Assembly: GCA_963810555.1 (NCBI GenBank)
Contig: CAWENX010000006.1
Coordinates: 248,001 to 312,000, forward strand
From: G963677325 sp963810555
GTDB lineage: Bacteria; Bacteroidota; Bacteroidia; Bacteroidales; Prolixibacteraceae
DNA length: 64,000 nucleotides
Reading direction: 5' to 3'
Shown: positions 18,202-28,617 of the stretch, one piece after another
How positions within the stretch are numbered: position 1 is the stretch's first letter
Layout: the number at the start of each line of letters is the position of its first letter
The notes under the pieces: model-generated
Seen by the model: the letters and a program-made list of their open reading frames with translations, nothing else
Database searches by the model: none
What the model was told of the DNA's origin: nothing
Program-made: the position numbers and the translations under genes

Positions 18202-18894
18202 ATGTCTGATCTTTCAATATTATTTGAAGACAATCACATTATTGCCGTTAACAAGCGGTGCGGAGATATTGTGCAGGGGGATAAGACCGGCGACAGAACA
18301 CTTGGAGATGAGGTAAAGGATTATTTAAAGAAGAAATACAATAAGCCGGGAAATGTATTTCTTGGAGTGACTCACCGTATCGACCGCCCCACAAGCGGCG
18401 TGGTGCTGTTTGCCAGAACATCCAAGGCATTAAGCCGCATTAATAAGCTTTTTACGGAAGAGGGATCGATACGAAAAATCTACTGGGCCGTAACAGATAA
18501 CAGACCTCCGCAGACCGTTATGCAGATGGAGCACTGGCTTACGAGGGATTCCAAACAGAACAAATCATTTGCCTTTGAAAGCGAACAAAAGGATTCGCAG
18601 AAAGCAAGCCTGACAGTCCGTCACCTTCTATCTTCTGACAAATACCATCTTCTTGAAATAGAAATCCATACGGGGCGTCATCACCAGATCAGGGCCCAGC
18701 TTGCCGCGATTGGCATTCATATCAAAGGAGACCTGAAATACGGCTTTCCGCGATCCAACAAGGACGGCGGCATCCATCTTCATGCACGGAAGATTGAATT
18801 TATCCACCCCGTAAGCGGCGAAGATGTTACCATCACAGCCCCACCTCCGAAAGATCCGCTGTGGGATTGGTTTGTAAAGAACCTGGGACATTAA
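18202..18894 (+). CDS. RluA family pseudouridine synthase
   Basis: Pseudouridine synthase of 230 residues. The catalytic Asp is in GVTHRIDRPTSGVVLFA, the RluA-type HRLD motif. IEIHTGRHHQIRAQLAAIG and GGIHLHARKIEFIHPVSGE follow as in the family. There is no N-terminal S4 domain. The target could be 23S rRNA or tRNA and cannot be told from sequence alone. It follows panB on the same strand with a 113-base repeat-bearing spacer. Confidence 0.9.
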   Translation: MSDLSILFEDNHIIAVNKRCGDIVQGDKTGDRTLGDEVKDYLKKKYNKPGNVFLGVTHRIDRPTSGVVLFARTSKALSRINKLFTEEGSIRKIYWAVTDNRPPQTVMQMEHWLTRDSKQNKSFAFESEQKDSQKASLTVRHLLSSDKYHLLEIEIHTGRHHQIRAQLAAIGIHIKGDLKYGFPRSNKDGGIHLHARKIEFIHPVSGEDVTITAPPPKDPLWDWFVKNLGH

Positions 18895-19362
18895 GGCCTT
18901 TATTGACTGATATTCAGATGCCTCTTCTGTGCATTATCTGCGCCTTTTATACACTCTTTTCTGCGAAGTTTACACCGGCCGGTCATTCTTTTAATAACAC
19001 TTTAGGTATGGGATACAATCAATAAAGGGTGTCAAAAACATGAAATTCAATTCTTTCTCTTATTTCCCGGGATGTTTTATGCTACAGAAACAATAAGGGA
19101 AAAGCAATTCGTCATCCTTCGTATGAATGTGGGGAAAATGATCAACACATCTTTTTATACCTGCCATCCTCCTGCCAGGGTATTAACAGGTCACACCGGT
19201 AAAAGCAAAGTCAACTGTTAACAACCCCTCACTTTAAGTCCCTGATCTTTATTTTGAATCGGGGTTAACAGGAAGATCCGGAAGAGTTCACGGTGCTGTG
19301 AGATGAATTAAAGCCGGAAGCAAATTATTATCGGCTTCCCGCCGACCAGGGCTGACGGCAAT
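18895..19362. other. Gene-free gap
   Basis: I see no supportable gene, RNA or strong hairpin in this 468-base gap between the convergent pseudouridine synthase and CorC/HlyC genes. The sequence near 19317-19345 (GCCGGAAGC and GGCTTCCC) could form a weak hairpin at the end of the CorC/HlyC transcript. Confidence 0.4.
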
Positions 19363-20676
19363 TTACTGATGGCTGTTTTTTTCTGAATTCCCGGCTGAAA
19401 TATCTTTCAATAATACAGACTGAATGGATCTGTGATGAATTTTAAGGATTGTGATCTCATAATTTCCAAGCGTTATCTTCTCGTTAGGTCTTGGGATCCT
19501 GCTAAAATGGAACAGAAGGTAACCTGAGAGGGAGGTGTAATTATCGCTTAATTCGAACGGGTAAGGCAGGAAATCGTTGATATCCGAAAGTGATTCAGTG
19601 GACTGCACCACCCAGGAGTCCTCGCTCTTTTTCTCAACGATAATCTTCTCCTCATCATCTTCATCATGAATCTCTCCGACCAATTCCTCAAGGATATCTT
19701 CCAGTGTGATGATGCCTTCGGTTCCTCCAAATTCATTGATAATGACGGCCATATGTATTCTCTGTTTCTGAAACTGGGTAAGTATTTCACTGATCCTTTT
19801 TGTTTCGTAGACGTAAAATGCAGGATGAATCAGATTGCGGATGTTGATCTGAGGGTTTTTGAACTGCTCTTTAAGCAAATCTTTTGAATAGACTATACCT
19901 AAAATATTGTCGAGCGAATTTTGATAAATGGGCATCCGCGAATAGCCGTTTTCAATGATTTCACGGATGACTTTTTTAAGGGGCATATCTATGTCAACAG
20001 CGAAAATATGGTGACGGGGAATCATAATCTGTTTGGCAGTATAGTCCGTAAAGTCAAAAGCATTTTTTATTATCTCATAATTTTCGGCTTGTATCGCGCC
20101 GCCTTCCTTGCTTTGTTTAACAAGCAGCCTTAATTCATCAGGGGTATGTATTTCATGCTGGTCAACAGGCCGGATGCCGATTATGTGCAGGAACAGATTT
20201 GACAAGGAATTCAGCAGCCAGATAAAAGGCCTGAAGACGATGAAAAACAAATAGAGCGGATAGGATACGGCCAGGGAAGTGGATTCTGATTTTCGGATGG
20301 CGATCGATTTAGGGGCAAGTTCACCAAAAACGATGTGCAAGATTGTGATAAATAAAAAGCCAACAGGGAAGGATATGGCATGAATTGACTCCGAGGATAA
20401 TTCAAGGTTAAAACTTTCAATAACATATCTGATCAGTTTGGCGACAATGGGCTCGCCAATCCATCCCAGCCCAAGGCTGGCAAGCGTTATTCCCAATTGG
20501 GTTGCTGAAAGATAAGTATCCAAATGATCAATGATGTATTCAGCTTTTTTTGCCAGTTTGCTTCCGCTTTCGGCTCTTAGCTGTATCTGGGAGTACCTCA
20601 CCTTGACTATTGCAAATTCAGCGGCGACGAAGAACCCGTTGAGAAAAACTAAAAGTATGATTAAAAAAATACCCAT
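19363..20676 (-). CDS. CorC/HlyC family (CNNM-type) membrane protein with CBS pair
   Basis: Protein of 437 residues. The N-terminal DUF21/CNNM transmembrane domain starts MGIFLIILLVFLNGFFVAAEFAIV and contains LGIASLGLGW-like and FGELAPKSIAIRKSE sequences. Two CBS domains follow (IMIPRHHIFAVDIDMPLKKV; GYSRMPIYQNSLDNILGIVY). The C-terminal transporter-associated CorC_HlyC domain contains FGGTEGIITLEDILEELVG. The family is linked to magnesium/cobalt efflux or regulation, and the older haemolysin name is not functional evidence. It is a single gene. Confidence 0.88.
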   Translation of the reverse strand: MGIFLIILLVFLNGFFVAAEFAIVKVRYSQIQLRAESGSKLAKKAEYIIDHLDTYLSATQLGITLASLGLGWIGEPIVAKLIRYVIESFNLELSSESIHAISFPVGFLFITILHIVFGELAPKSIAIRKSESTSLAVSYPLYLFFIVFRPFIWLLNSLSNLFLHIIGIRPVDQHEIHTPDELRLLVKQSKEGGAIQAENYEIIKNAFDFTDYTAKQIMIPRHHIFAVDIDMPLKKVIREIIENGYSRMPIYQNSLDNILGIVYSKDLLKEQFKNPQINIRNLIHPAFYVYETKRISEILTQFQKQRIHMAVIINEFGGTEGIITLEDILEELVGEIHDEDDEEKIIVEKKSEDSWVVQSTESLSDINDFLPYPFELSDNYTSLSGYLLFHFSRIPRPNEKITLGNYEITILKIHHRSIQSVLLKDISAGNSEKNSHQ

Positions 20677-20897
20677 TGCGGTTTTGATGATATTCCCTGT
20701 AAAGTTAATAAAACAAAAAATATCAGCGTATGATTTGAAAATTAATGAATTGCGTTTATTTTCTGTTTGAATAAAGAACGAAATATCTGGTTCTATACAT
20801 TCTTATTCATGTTTTGCGATACATCGAACACCCAAATACATGCCGGAATTATAGATAGTCTTCATTTTTTTGGATTTCATGTTTAATGATTTCACGA

Positions 20898-20915
20898 TCC
20901 CGATAGCTATCGGGA
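20898..20915. repeat. Perfect 18-base palindrome TCCCGATAGCTATCGGGA
   Basis: Fully self-complementary. It is upstream of the CorC/HlyC gene and downstream of DUF6266, next to the TGAATGAC repeats. A related CCGATAGTTATCGG lies inside the MITE-like element at 46519-46672. Confidence 0.7.
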
Positions 20916-20937
20916 GACAAATTACACGAATGATCAG

Positions 20938-21062
20938 TCATTCGCCTGCGGCGTCATAGGCTTCGCGTCATTCGGCTTCGCCGTCATTCATCGTACAAAA
21001 CAATTGAATGACATGCGAAGCATAAATGACTACTGAATGACACGCGCAGCGTAAATGACTAC
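20938..21062. repeat. TGAATGAC-type repeat, both orientations
   Basis: GTCATTCG/GCTTCGCGTCATTCGG units on the left and AATTGAATGACATGCGAAGC plus ACTGAATGACACGCGCAGCG units on the right, so the array changes orientation at its centre (~21000). The DUF6266 stop codon (21059-21061) overlaps its right end. Confidence 0.75.
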
Positions 21063-21698
21063 GCAACGGTTACCGCTCCTGCAAACGCGCTGTTCGATAC
21101 CTCTCCGTCTTCGGCTGATAAAGCCATGTAGCACTGCACAAGATCCCCGCTGAAGGAATGAGGCACAGTGACGGTCTGCGTGCCGTCTGCACTTTCAGCC
21201 AGTTCATTCACCGTTACTGCCTGGTTCTGCACGGGATTGTAAACCACGAGCAGGGTTTTATCGGTTGCCGAGGCGCCGATCTCACCCGTGTTGTCGTCCC
21301 AGTCGAATTTGACTGTTCCTGCAACGGTAGAGCTTGCCACTGCATTCAGCGACCCTGCGAGGTTGCCCCTTGCCACAAGGGCATTGGGATAATCCACAGC
21401 GATGTTGGGGTAGGTTCCTGTCAAGGCGTTCTTGATGTTGTAAGACATTGCAGCGTTGATGCCGGACATACCTACTTCATAGCTTTTAAAGCCAATATTC
21501 AGAAATTCAGATAGGGGCTGGAGGAACTTCATAGGTCACAGAGAACTTTTGTCTCTGAGTTAACTGTTTGTCGGTCTGAGGATTTGCAACGCTGCCTGCA
21601 AGAACCCTAACGTAATTTATGCCTTTCCATTTCGCACTGGCGATCATTCCTATTTTTCCAAGGATAATCCCCAACGGGGATTCTTTTATTTTAGCCAT
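21059..21698 (-). pseudogene. DUF6266 family protein, frameshifted
   Basis: The first frame (21698-21507) reads LGIILGKIGMIASAKWKGIN and then NPQTDKQLTQRQKFSVT, the family N-terminus. One extra base near 21530 shifts it. The second frame continues MKFLQPLSEFLNIGFKSYEV, then DYPNALVARGNL and DWDDNTGEIGASATDKTLL. Together they form a normal ~210-residue DUF6266 protein. The family is almost confined to Bacteroidetes and has no known function. Its stop codon lies in a TGAATGAC repeat. Confidence 0.75.
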
Positions 21699-22064
21699 AG
21701 TAAAAAAATTAATAAATTAGACATTATGTATAGATTCACGCTTAAGAAGTTTCAGGGTTTCAATGTTCCAGTGTTCCAGTATCGCACTCACGGGAACAAA
21801 TCCCGAACGAGGTACGACGGAGGTACGGAGGAGATACGAGCCTGTTGTTCTTCCGGCGAGAAGATTTTTTTGAAAAGGAGGGTAAAAGCACTTTCAAAAT
21901 CCGGAACCGATACGACCCTTTCCAAAACAATACAAAGATAAGCAAATGTTGGTTAATATATTCATTATCAGAATCATATGCATCTAAATGCAGCGAGATT
22001 CCGATTAGCGAATTGGACGAATTGATGACGAATTGCACAAATAAGTTACATAGAGTAATTATAG

Positions 22065-22185
22065 AGATACACGGAGGAAAACCCTGATAAGGGTTTACTA
22101 TGAATAACCGTGGGTGGAACCCATGGTAAGGAGAAAATCAAGACACAGCCCTGCAGGGGCTGAACATTAATAACGAGATTTGGTA
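22065..22185. repeat. REP-like palindromes upstream of the IS4 element
   Basis: Words such as AACCCTGATAAGGGTT, GTGGGTGGAACCCATGG and AGCCCTGCAGGGGCTGA form short palindromes in the gap 21699-22280. Their style matches 5147-5320. No gene is supported in that gap. Confidence 0.5.
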
Positions 22186-22280
22186 CATCAATGGTACATA
22201 CATAATGCCTGTATAACTGCATGTTATCCCCGATTTTTCATGTACCATGAATTATTTTAATGATTTTAAATTACTCAAAA

Positions 22281-23521
22281 TCATGAGTGTCCATTAAAAA
22301 AATAAATACGTTCATTGAAATCATTGATAATCTATAATTTGCAAGAGTTTAAGTAGCGTGACGATTTGAATTGATTAGATTAGTTGGAAAAACATCCGAC
22401 TATGAATCAAGGCAAATATGTTTTCGCACAGATCGTTGAGTTTTTACCTCAGCGGATTTTCGATCGTTTTGTTGAAAAGTATGATGGCAATAAGTACGTT
22501 AAACATTTTTCGTGCTGGAACCATTTACTCTGTATGCCCATAGCAGTAAATCTTATCATCTGGGCTTTGGCATAAGCGTTACAAGAAGTAATTTGGCAAA
22601 AGCCAATGAAACCCGAAACAGCAAAATATTTGAGGCGTTTGCTTATCATCATATCGCTGTTGCCAGAAAAAAAAGAGCCAACAATGATTTTGAGATTAAA
22701 TGCAAAATCTATGCGTTTGACTTATCGATCATTGACCTGTGTGTGAGTGTATTCTGGTGGGCAACCTTTCGTAAAACCAAAGCAGGAATAAAACTTCACA
22801 CCCTTTTTGATATAACAACTCAAATTCCGGCATTCGTTCATATAACACCTGCCACGATGAATGATATGAAAGCAATGGATTATTTGGTCTATGAGCAAAG
22901 CGCTTTCTATATCTTTGATAGAGGATATGTGGATTACAAAAGACTCTACAAGATAACTGTTCATTCCGCTTTTTTCGTCATTCGAGCAAAATCAAACCTC
23001 AAATTTAACCGGATGTATTCCTTGAAGATTGACAAAAGTACAGGAGTTTTATGTGATCAAGTTGGCAAACCGAAAGGCTTTTATGTATCCAAAGAGTATC
23101 CTGTGAAACTGAGAAGGATCAAGTTTTATGATAAGGAAACCAAGCGGACTTTCGTTTTCCTGACCAATAATTTTCAAATCACATCCGATCAGGTGGCATT
23201 GCTATACAAAAATCGTTGGCAGATAGAACTTTTTTTCAAATGGATCAAACAACACCTGAAGATTAAATCCTTTTGGGGAAACTCAGAGAACGCAGTCCGC
23301 ATTCAAATCTACAGCGCCATTATTACGTATTGCTTGGTGGCAATCGTAGGAAAAGAATTGAAAATAGAACGGTCAACCTACGAAATATTACAGGTAATTG
23401 GCATATCCCTACTGGACAAAACGCCTGTAAATGAACTATTTGCAAATACAGATTACAGAGATGTCAAAGAACGTGATTGTAAACAACTGTCAATCAGCTT
23501 ATTTTAAGTGGACAGTCATGA
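22281..23521 (+). mobile_element. IS4-family insertion sequence, internally deleted
   Basis: The left end TCATGAGTGTCCATTAAAA (22281) and the reverse complement of the right end, TCATGACTGTCCACTTAAAA (23521), form imperfect terminal inverted repeats. They enclose a single transposase gene that has lost part of its N-terminal half, so the copy should be immobile on its own. I see no clear target-site duplication; both flanks are A-rich. Confidence 0.75.
22402..23507 (+). pseudogene. IS4-family transposase (DUF4372 plus DDE domain), decayed
   Basis: The N-terminal piece, MNQGKYVFAQIVEFLPQRIF to CWNHLLCM, is a DUF4372 domain. It then breaks; the second frame resumes at HSSKSYHLGFGISVTRSNLA. The ~20-25 residues that usually lie between these two motifs are missing, so this is a real deletion rather than a one-base error. 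The DDE residues appear to remain: Asp in YAFDLSIIDL, Asp in YIFDRGYVD, and Glu in YKNRWQIELFFKWIKQHLKI. The SST normally found after the first Asp is LSI here. Confidence 0.85.
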
Positions 23522-23597
23522 AAAAATATTGTTATGAAAAATGATAATTTTGAACATATTAAAATATCTTTGGTAACAGAACCTAATTTAATTTGCC

Positions 23598-24461
23598 ATG
23601 AAAAACAGATCACAAAACAAAAGCGTCTTTTACAAGATTCTTTTATCCATCTTCTTTGTTCAGTTCCTGTTAGTTCTTTATGCACAGGAATCGTACACGC
23701 CCCTGGGAGTCAGGATGCTTAAAAACAAATCCTTTGATAACAGTGATAAAGCCAGGAAAGAGATTCTTGACCTTTATAGGGATCTTCGTGTCACCGATGT
23801 ACTGGATGGAATGGACCTGATAGGTTTACAGGACATTGGTCTTATGGATAATAATATCCGGCCTTTATGGCGGGATCCTGACAAACTTACGCACAAAGTG
23901 GTAGGATTTGCGTTAACTGTGCGATATGTCCCTACCGATACCAGGGTTGGGGTAAATTCTTTTAAAACCATTGAAGAGGCCAAAGCATGGAAAAATAAGC
24001 AGTATGGCCGTGCCAATGATGCAGGCTGGGTAAAAGAGGGCAAATCTGGCGATGTGGTGGTTATGGATGTAAACGGTGTATTTGAATGCGGCAACATCGG
24101 GTCCAACAATAGCCTCGGATGGGCACAAAAAGGATTTGCAGGCGTTATCACCAACGGCGGAGCACGCGATGCCGATGAGATCATAAAAACCGGGAAAATT
24201 CCTGTCTACTGCCGCAACGGATACAGCACCAGGGGTATAAGGCCGGGCAGGATGATCATCGAATCCTACAATTACCCCATTTCATGTGCCGGTGTTCTGG
24301 TTTATCCCGGCGACCTTATCGTGGCTGACGGGGATGGCGTCATCGTTGTTCCGCGTGAACATGCCCTTGAGGTGGGTAAACTCGCCAAAGAAATCATGAC
24401 AGGTGATCAGTCCAGCAGAACTCAGCAGTTGGAAGAGCTCGATAAAACTATGAAAAAGTAA
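23598..24461 (+). CDS. Exported RraA-like protein (aldolase/decarboxylase family)
   Basis: Protein of 287 residues with an N-terminal hydrophobic signal-like segment (FYKILLSIFFVQFLLVLYAQ) followed by an RraA-fold domain. The family substrate-site motif is seen as GVITNGGARDADEI, with DVNGVFECGNIGSNNSLGWA before it and VADGDGVIVVPREHALE near the end. RraA-fold proteins include 4-hydroxy-4-methyl-2-oxoglutarate and related oxaloacetate-cleaving lyases as well as RNase E inhibitors. A signal peptide argues against the latter role here. No sugar-acid pathway genes are adjacent. Confidence 0.78.
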   Translation: MKNRSQNKSVFYKILLSIFFVQFLLVLYAQESYTPLGVRMLKNKSFDNSDKARKEILDLYRDLRVTDVLDGMDLIGLQDIGLMDNNIRPLWRDPDKLTHKVVGFALTVRYVPTDTRVGVNSFKTIEEAKAWKNKQYGRANDAGWVKEGKSGDVVVMDVNGVFECGNIGSNNSLGWAQKGFAGVITNGGARDADEIIKTGKIPVYCRNGYSTRGIRPGRMIIESYNYPISCAGVLVYPGDLIVADGDGVIVVPREHALEVGKLAKEIMTGDQSSRTQQLEELDKTMKK

Positions 24462-24596
24462 TTCATTTTACACTATACTAGCTCTCATCTCTCCCTTCGT
24501 TGGAATAGATTTAGTAACTGTACCTGCTAGTTTATATGCCGCTTTGTAACCTGCAAACACCTTTTGCGTCATATAGCTTTAACAAAATATCAGGAA

Positions 24597-25685
24597 ATGA
24601 TAAAAGTATGTACGTTCAGTCTAATATTGTATTGGATAGTTATCTCGTCATCAGCTCAAAAAGTTGTCAGAATTGATCACAATCAGATTGATAAAATTGT
24701 CAGGGAGTTAAAAGATAGTCTGAATATTCCGGGAATATCTGTTGGAATCGCAGTTGGAAATAAAATCAGATATGTCAATGTATTTGGTTATGAAAACCTT
24801 GATGAGAATAAAAAATTAACAATCAATTCAATATGGCCTGTGTGTTCAATTTCCAAGCAATTTACAACTGTTGCATGTTTAAAGTTGGTTGAAGAACATA
24901 AATTATCCCTTCAGGATAAAATTTCAAAATATATAGACAATCTTCCGGAAGCTTATTCAGATATTACTGTCTCTAACCTGCTTTCGCACACCTCGGGGAT
25001 TAAAGATTACCTTAATGAAATGGGTTTATATGGCCTGCCCTGGAATAAAGTAAAGAATAAAGTGTTTGCCGATACACTGAATTTCAGGCCATCTGATTCG
25101 TGGCGGTATTCCAATACAGGTTTTTGGATAGCTGCCAGAATAGTTGAAAAAATTTCGGGTATTGAGTATAATCATTATCTGGCACAAAACTTTTTCACTA
25201 ACCTAAAGATGAATAATACCATGAGAATTAGAGGTGAAAAAGATATGAAAGCAAGGGTAAATGGTTATGTATACAGAGATAACGGATTTAATAATCCGGA
25301 TAAAGATATCAATGAATTTCAGGCACAGGGGGACGGCGATATTATGTCGACATTGAATGACCTTTTTAAATGGACTATTGCCCTGGCTCAGGGGAAGGTT
25401 ATAAAGAAAGAATTGATCGCTGAATTATGGACTCCGACAAAACTTAAGAATGGGAAAATTTTGGAAGTTATGCCAAATTCAGGGATAAACTATGGGATGG
25501 GTTGGTTTATAAAAAATATTGATGGTGATAAAATTGTCTGGACACCGGGTTCCGGATTTGGTTTTTCAACTACATCCCAATATATACCTGATTACGATCT
25601 GACAGTTATTGTTTTCTGCAATAAAGAACAATTTCTGATGGCGGATGAAATTGGATTTTTTATTATCAGAAATATTTTAGTCTGA
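24597..25685 (+). CDS. Serine hydrolase, class C beta-lactamase family, exported
   Basis: Protein of 362 residues from the ATG at 24597, which gives the signal peptide MIKVCTFSLILYWIVISSSA; a TTG 33 bases upstream is less likely. The nucleophile motif SxxK is VCSISKQFTT, followed by LLSHTSGIKDYL, the YxN motif YSNTGFWIA, and the third motif region WTPGSGFGFST. It belongs to the penicillin-binding-protein/beta-lactamase-like hydrolases (esterases, D-amino-acid peptidases). The substrate is unknown. It is transcribed toward the convergent GH2 gene. Confidence 0.88.
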   Translation: MIKVCTFSLILYWIVISSSAQKVVRIDHNQIDKIVRELKDSLNIPGISVGIAVGNKIRYVNVFGYENLDENKKLTINSIWPVCSISKQFTTVACLKLVEEHKLSLQDKISKYIDNLPEAYSDITVSNLLSHTSGIKDYLNEMGLYGLPWNKVKNKVFADTLNFRPSDSWRYSNTGFWIAARIVEKISGIEYNHYLAQNFFTNLKMNNTMRIRGEKDMKARVNGYVYRDNGFNNPDKDINEFQAQGDGDIMSTLNDLFKWTIALAQGKVIKKELIAELWTPTKLKNGKILEVMPNSGINYGMGWFIKNIDGDKIVWTPGSGFGFSTTSQYIPDYDLTVIVFCNKEQFLMADEIGFFIIRNILV

Positions 25686-25873
25686 ATTAAAGGTTTCCCC
25701 CTTCTGACCACCTTCCGGCTCTATTACCCTCACTACATATCGCGAAAACGAAAACTTTAAATCCGTCACTATGTCATTAGTCTTTAGTCCCATGAAAATA
25801 CTTTCCGCTTAAAAGATTTTGTGAATAAGCTATCGAACGCATAATTTCCGCAACTATCATAATTCTTAATTAC

Positions 25874-28520
25874 TTAGTTTATAGGGGACAATTCTATTCC
25901 GTTTAATATCGGTTCACCCTTGATGGGAATGAATTTAATTTCCACGCCTTCATTGTTTTTGGCACAAACAGTCAGTTTTTTAGAAACGGCCGTCAGCGCT
26001 CCATATTCAGCTTCAATATTTAAGCCAGAATAGACGACTTCTCCGTTGACCGTTATGCCAAAAATTCTTTGTTTTGGTGCATTATTACCTTCAATATGAG
26101 GATGTGAATTTTTTTCCAGTTCGGCAAAATCAAGTGTTAATGTGTATTGTCCATCCGGGACATCAATCCGGTAGGCTTTCAGTCCCGTAAGCTGTGTCTG
26201 AAAGATGGGGTCATTCCCGGTTCCAAGGATATTTTCAAAACTTCCATAAGCTTTTGTATCCGCTTTATACATTTCACCTCCTATATGCCCGAAACTTCCC
26301 GAGGTGTATTTCCTGTCCGGCAGCCAAACCGTATGTTGTACAGGGTCATTAAAATACCGTTCATCACCAACACTGATCCTTATCCCGCGCAAATCCAATG
26401 GTTCTTTATTCAGGTTTTTCGGAAAAACCTGCATATCGATGACAGTCATATCCTCTGTTTCACCGGAATAGGCGCGCAGATAATTTTTCCCTCCGGAAAA
26501 AGGCACATCAAAAATTGCCACATGATCTTCCACCTTTTTCTGTCCCAGGTTTTTATTATTAACAATCAATCCCACTTCTTTTTGATTGGAATAGATTTCT
26601 GTCTTTTGTGTTACAAATCCCGGTTTAAGGCTGTCTTCAATTCCAGCTCTTTCTGTCCAGTTTCGGGAGCCAATCTTAACGACCGGTTTCTCAGACAAAC
26701 AGGCCTGATAATAATAATAGGTATCTTTTGGAACCCTGTTTGTTCCGACCAGGCCTTTACTATTGATGTGGGGAACTGCGTCCTTACGGTCTTCTGAATT
26801 AAAATCATTAAAATTCCATGCATTTGCACCTGCAATATAGGGAGTTGAAAGGAACACAGGCAGGTAATGCTTATGGAAGATTAGTTGATAATTGATTGTA
26901 AAATCAAACAGTTCAGGATGATTGGTTCTGAGCCTTGGATCCGCCCCTGCTCCGTATTCGGTAATGATAATGGGTTTATCGGGATCTGCTTTATGGACTA
27001 TTTCCATATTTTTTTGAAGATCATTGAGATTCCGGCCATACCATCCGTTGTAAAAATTCCAGCCCACGATCATCGGGATTTTAGTTAATCCTGAATTCAG
27101 ATTTGGTTCGGGAACCCCGTAAAAGGGGATCATGGTATAGCGGTAAGGATCCTCTTTTCGTGTGGTGTCATCAATTTCCCGGGCAAGTTTTATTATGTCC
27201 TTCATATATTTCTGCCGTTGTTCCGTCCCGTCTTTGTATCGCAGCCTTAACAAGACCTCATTCATATAGGCCCAAACAATAACACTGGGATGATTGTAAT
27301 TCTGCCTGACCATTTCCACCATCATATTTCAGGCAATTTTGTTCAAATGCTGTGGATTGGGTGATCGTGTTTACGATTGGAATTTCGACACTCGTGAGAA
27401 GCCCGAGTTTATCACAGGCTTCCATAAGTGAGGGATCCTGAGGATAATGTGATATACGGACATAATTCGCCCCCATGTTTTTAAGCATCTGCATATCCCT
27501 GATGAGGAGTTCATCCGATACGGCATTCCCCAATCCCTGATAATCCTGGTGATGATTGGTGCCGATCAGTTTAAGATGCTTCCCGTTCAGAAAAAACCCT
27601 TTATCCGGATCGAAGGAAAAATACCTCAACCCGACGGGATTACAGATCTCATCGCTGATTTGATGACTACCGGCCTCAACGATCCGGCTGACAAGGGTGT
27701 ATAAATAAGGATTTGAAGGTGACCAAAGCTCAGGATCTTTGATTTCCGGTAATTCAGAGTTATTTACCAATGAAGAATTCCCGTGGATCTCAAGTTTTTG
27801 TGAGTTCCTGGCAATTTCTTTGTGATCGGCATTATAAAGAATATTTTCAAGAATCAGTTCCTTTGTTGAGCTGGCATTATTAACTACTTCTGATTTTATT
27901 CTGATGCGGGCTTCCCGGTCAGTCACTTTGGGTGTGGAAATATAAATTCCTGAAGATGCATTATCCAGGACATTGAAATGTTGCGCTTGAGTTCCCAGCA
28001 GATACACATCACGATAAATACCGCCATAGAACGTAAAATCGGCTGTTAATGGGGGAATATCTTCATTGTGGCTGTTATCTACCTTAACCGCAAGATTAAA
28101 TTGCTTTTCGTCTTTTACAAACTTGCTGACGGGAACACAAAAAGCAGTGTAACCTCCGGTATGGGTTCCTGCCAATTGACCATTCACATAAACTTCCGTG
28201 TATTGGTTAGCCCCTTCAAAATAGAGGTACAATTTTTTCCCGCTGAATCCCCCGGGAATAATAACCGTTTTCGTATACCAGCCAATACCTCTGTAGTAAC
28301 CGGGTTTATCATCCGAAACATCCTTTACATTCCACGTGTGGGGAATATTTACTGTTTTCCAGTCATGGATTTCCGAAATTTTTGACACATCGGTTATCTC
28401 CGATTTTTTAAACTTCCAAAGTTCATCAATGGAGATTTTCAGACGATTATTGTTTTGAGAAAATAATACCCCCGGGAAAAAAAGAATGATAAAAATCTGA
28501 AAAAATAATTTGAAGTTCAT
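25874..28520 (-). pseudogene. GH2 family beta-galactosidase-like enzyme with malectin domain, frameshifted
   Basis: Two frames (28520-27258 and 27325-25874) join into a ~880-residue exported glycosidase. The signal peptide is NFKLFFQIFIILFFPGVLFS. The sugar-binding domain (IPHTWNVKDV, YFEGANQYTEVYVNGQ) and immunoglobulin-like domain precede the TIM barrel. The acid/base Glu is in VWAYMNEVLL and the nucleophile Glu in IIITEYGAGADPR. A C-terminal malectin-like domain follows (RYFNDPVQHTVWLPDRKY; YRIDVPDGQYTLTLDFAE). The break is an extra A in AAATATG near 27330. It precedes the GH10 gene's 3' neighbour on the same strand and probably acts on plant polysaccharide side chains. Confidence 0.88.
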
Positions 28521-28617
28521 TTTGTCTGAATTTATGTTTCAATAAAGTTGCTATATTTAACTATTGCCCTCATTATATTACGTTTACCCTCTGGTATGAA
28601 TATTTTTTGGATCAAGG

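Noticed and set aside
19317..19350. Terminator for the CorC/HlyC gene
   Set aside because: The GCCGGAAGC/GGCTTCC pairing is short, with a long A/T loop and no clear T-tract on the minus strand.
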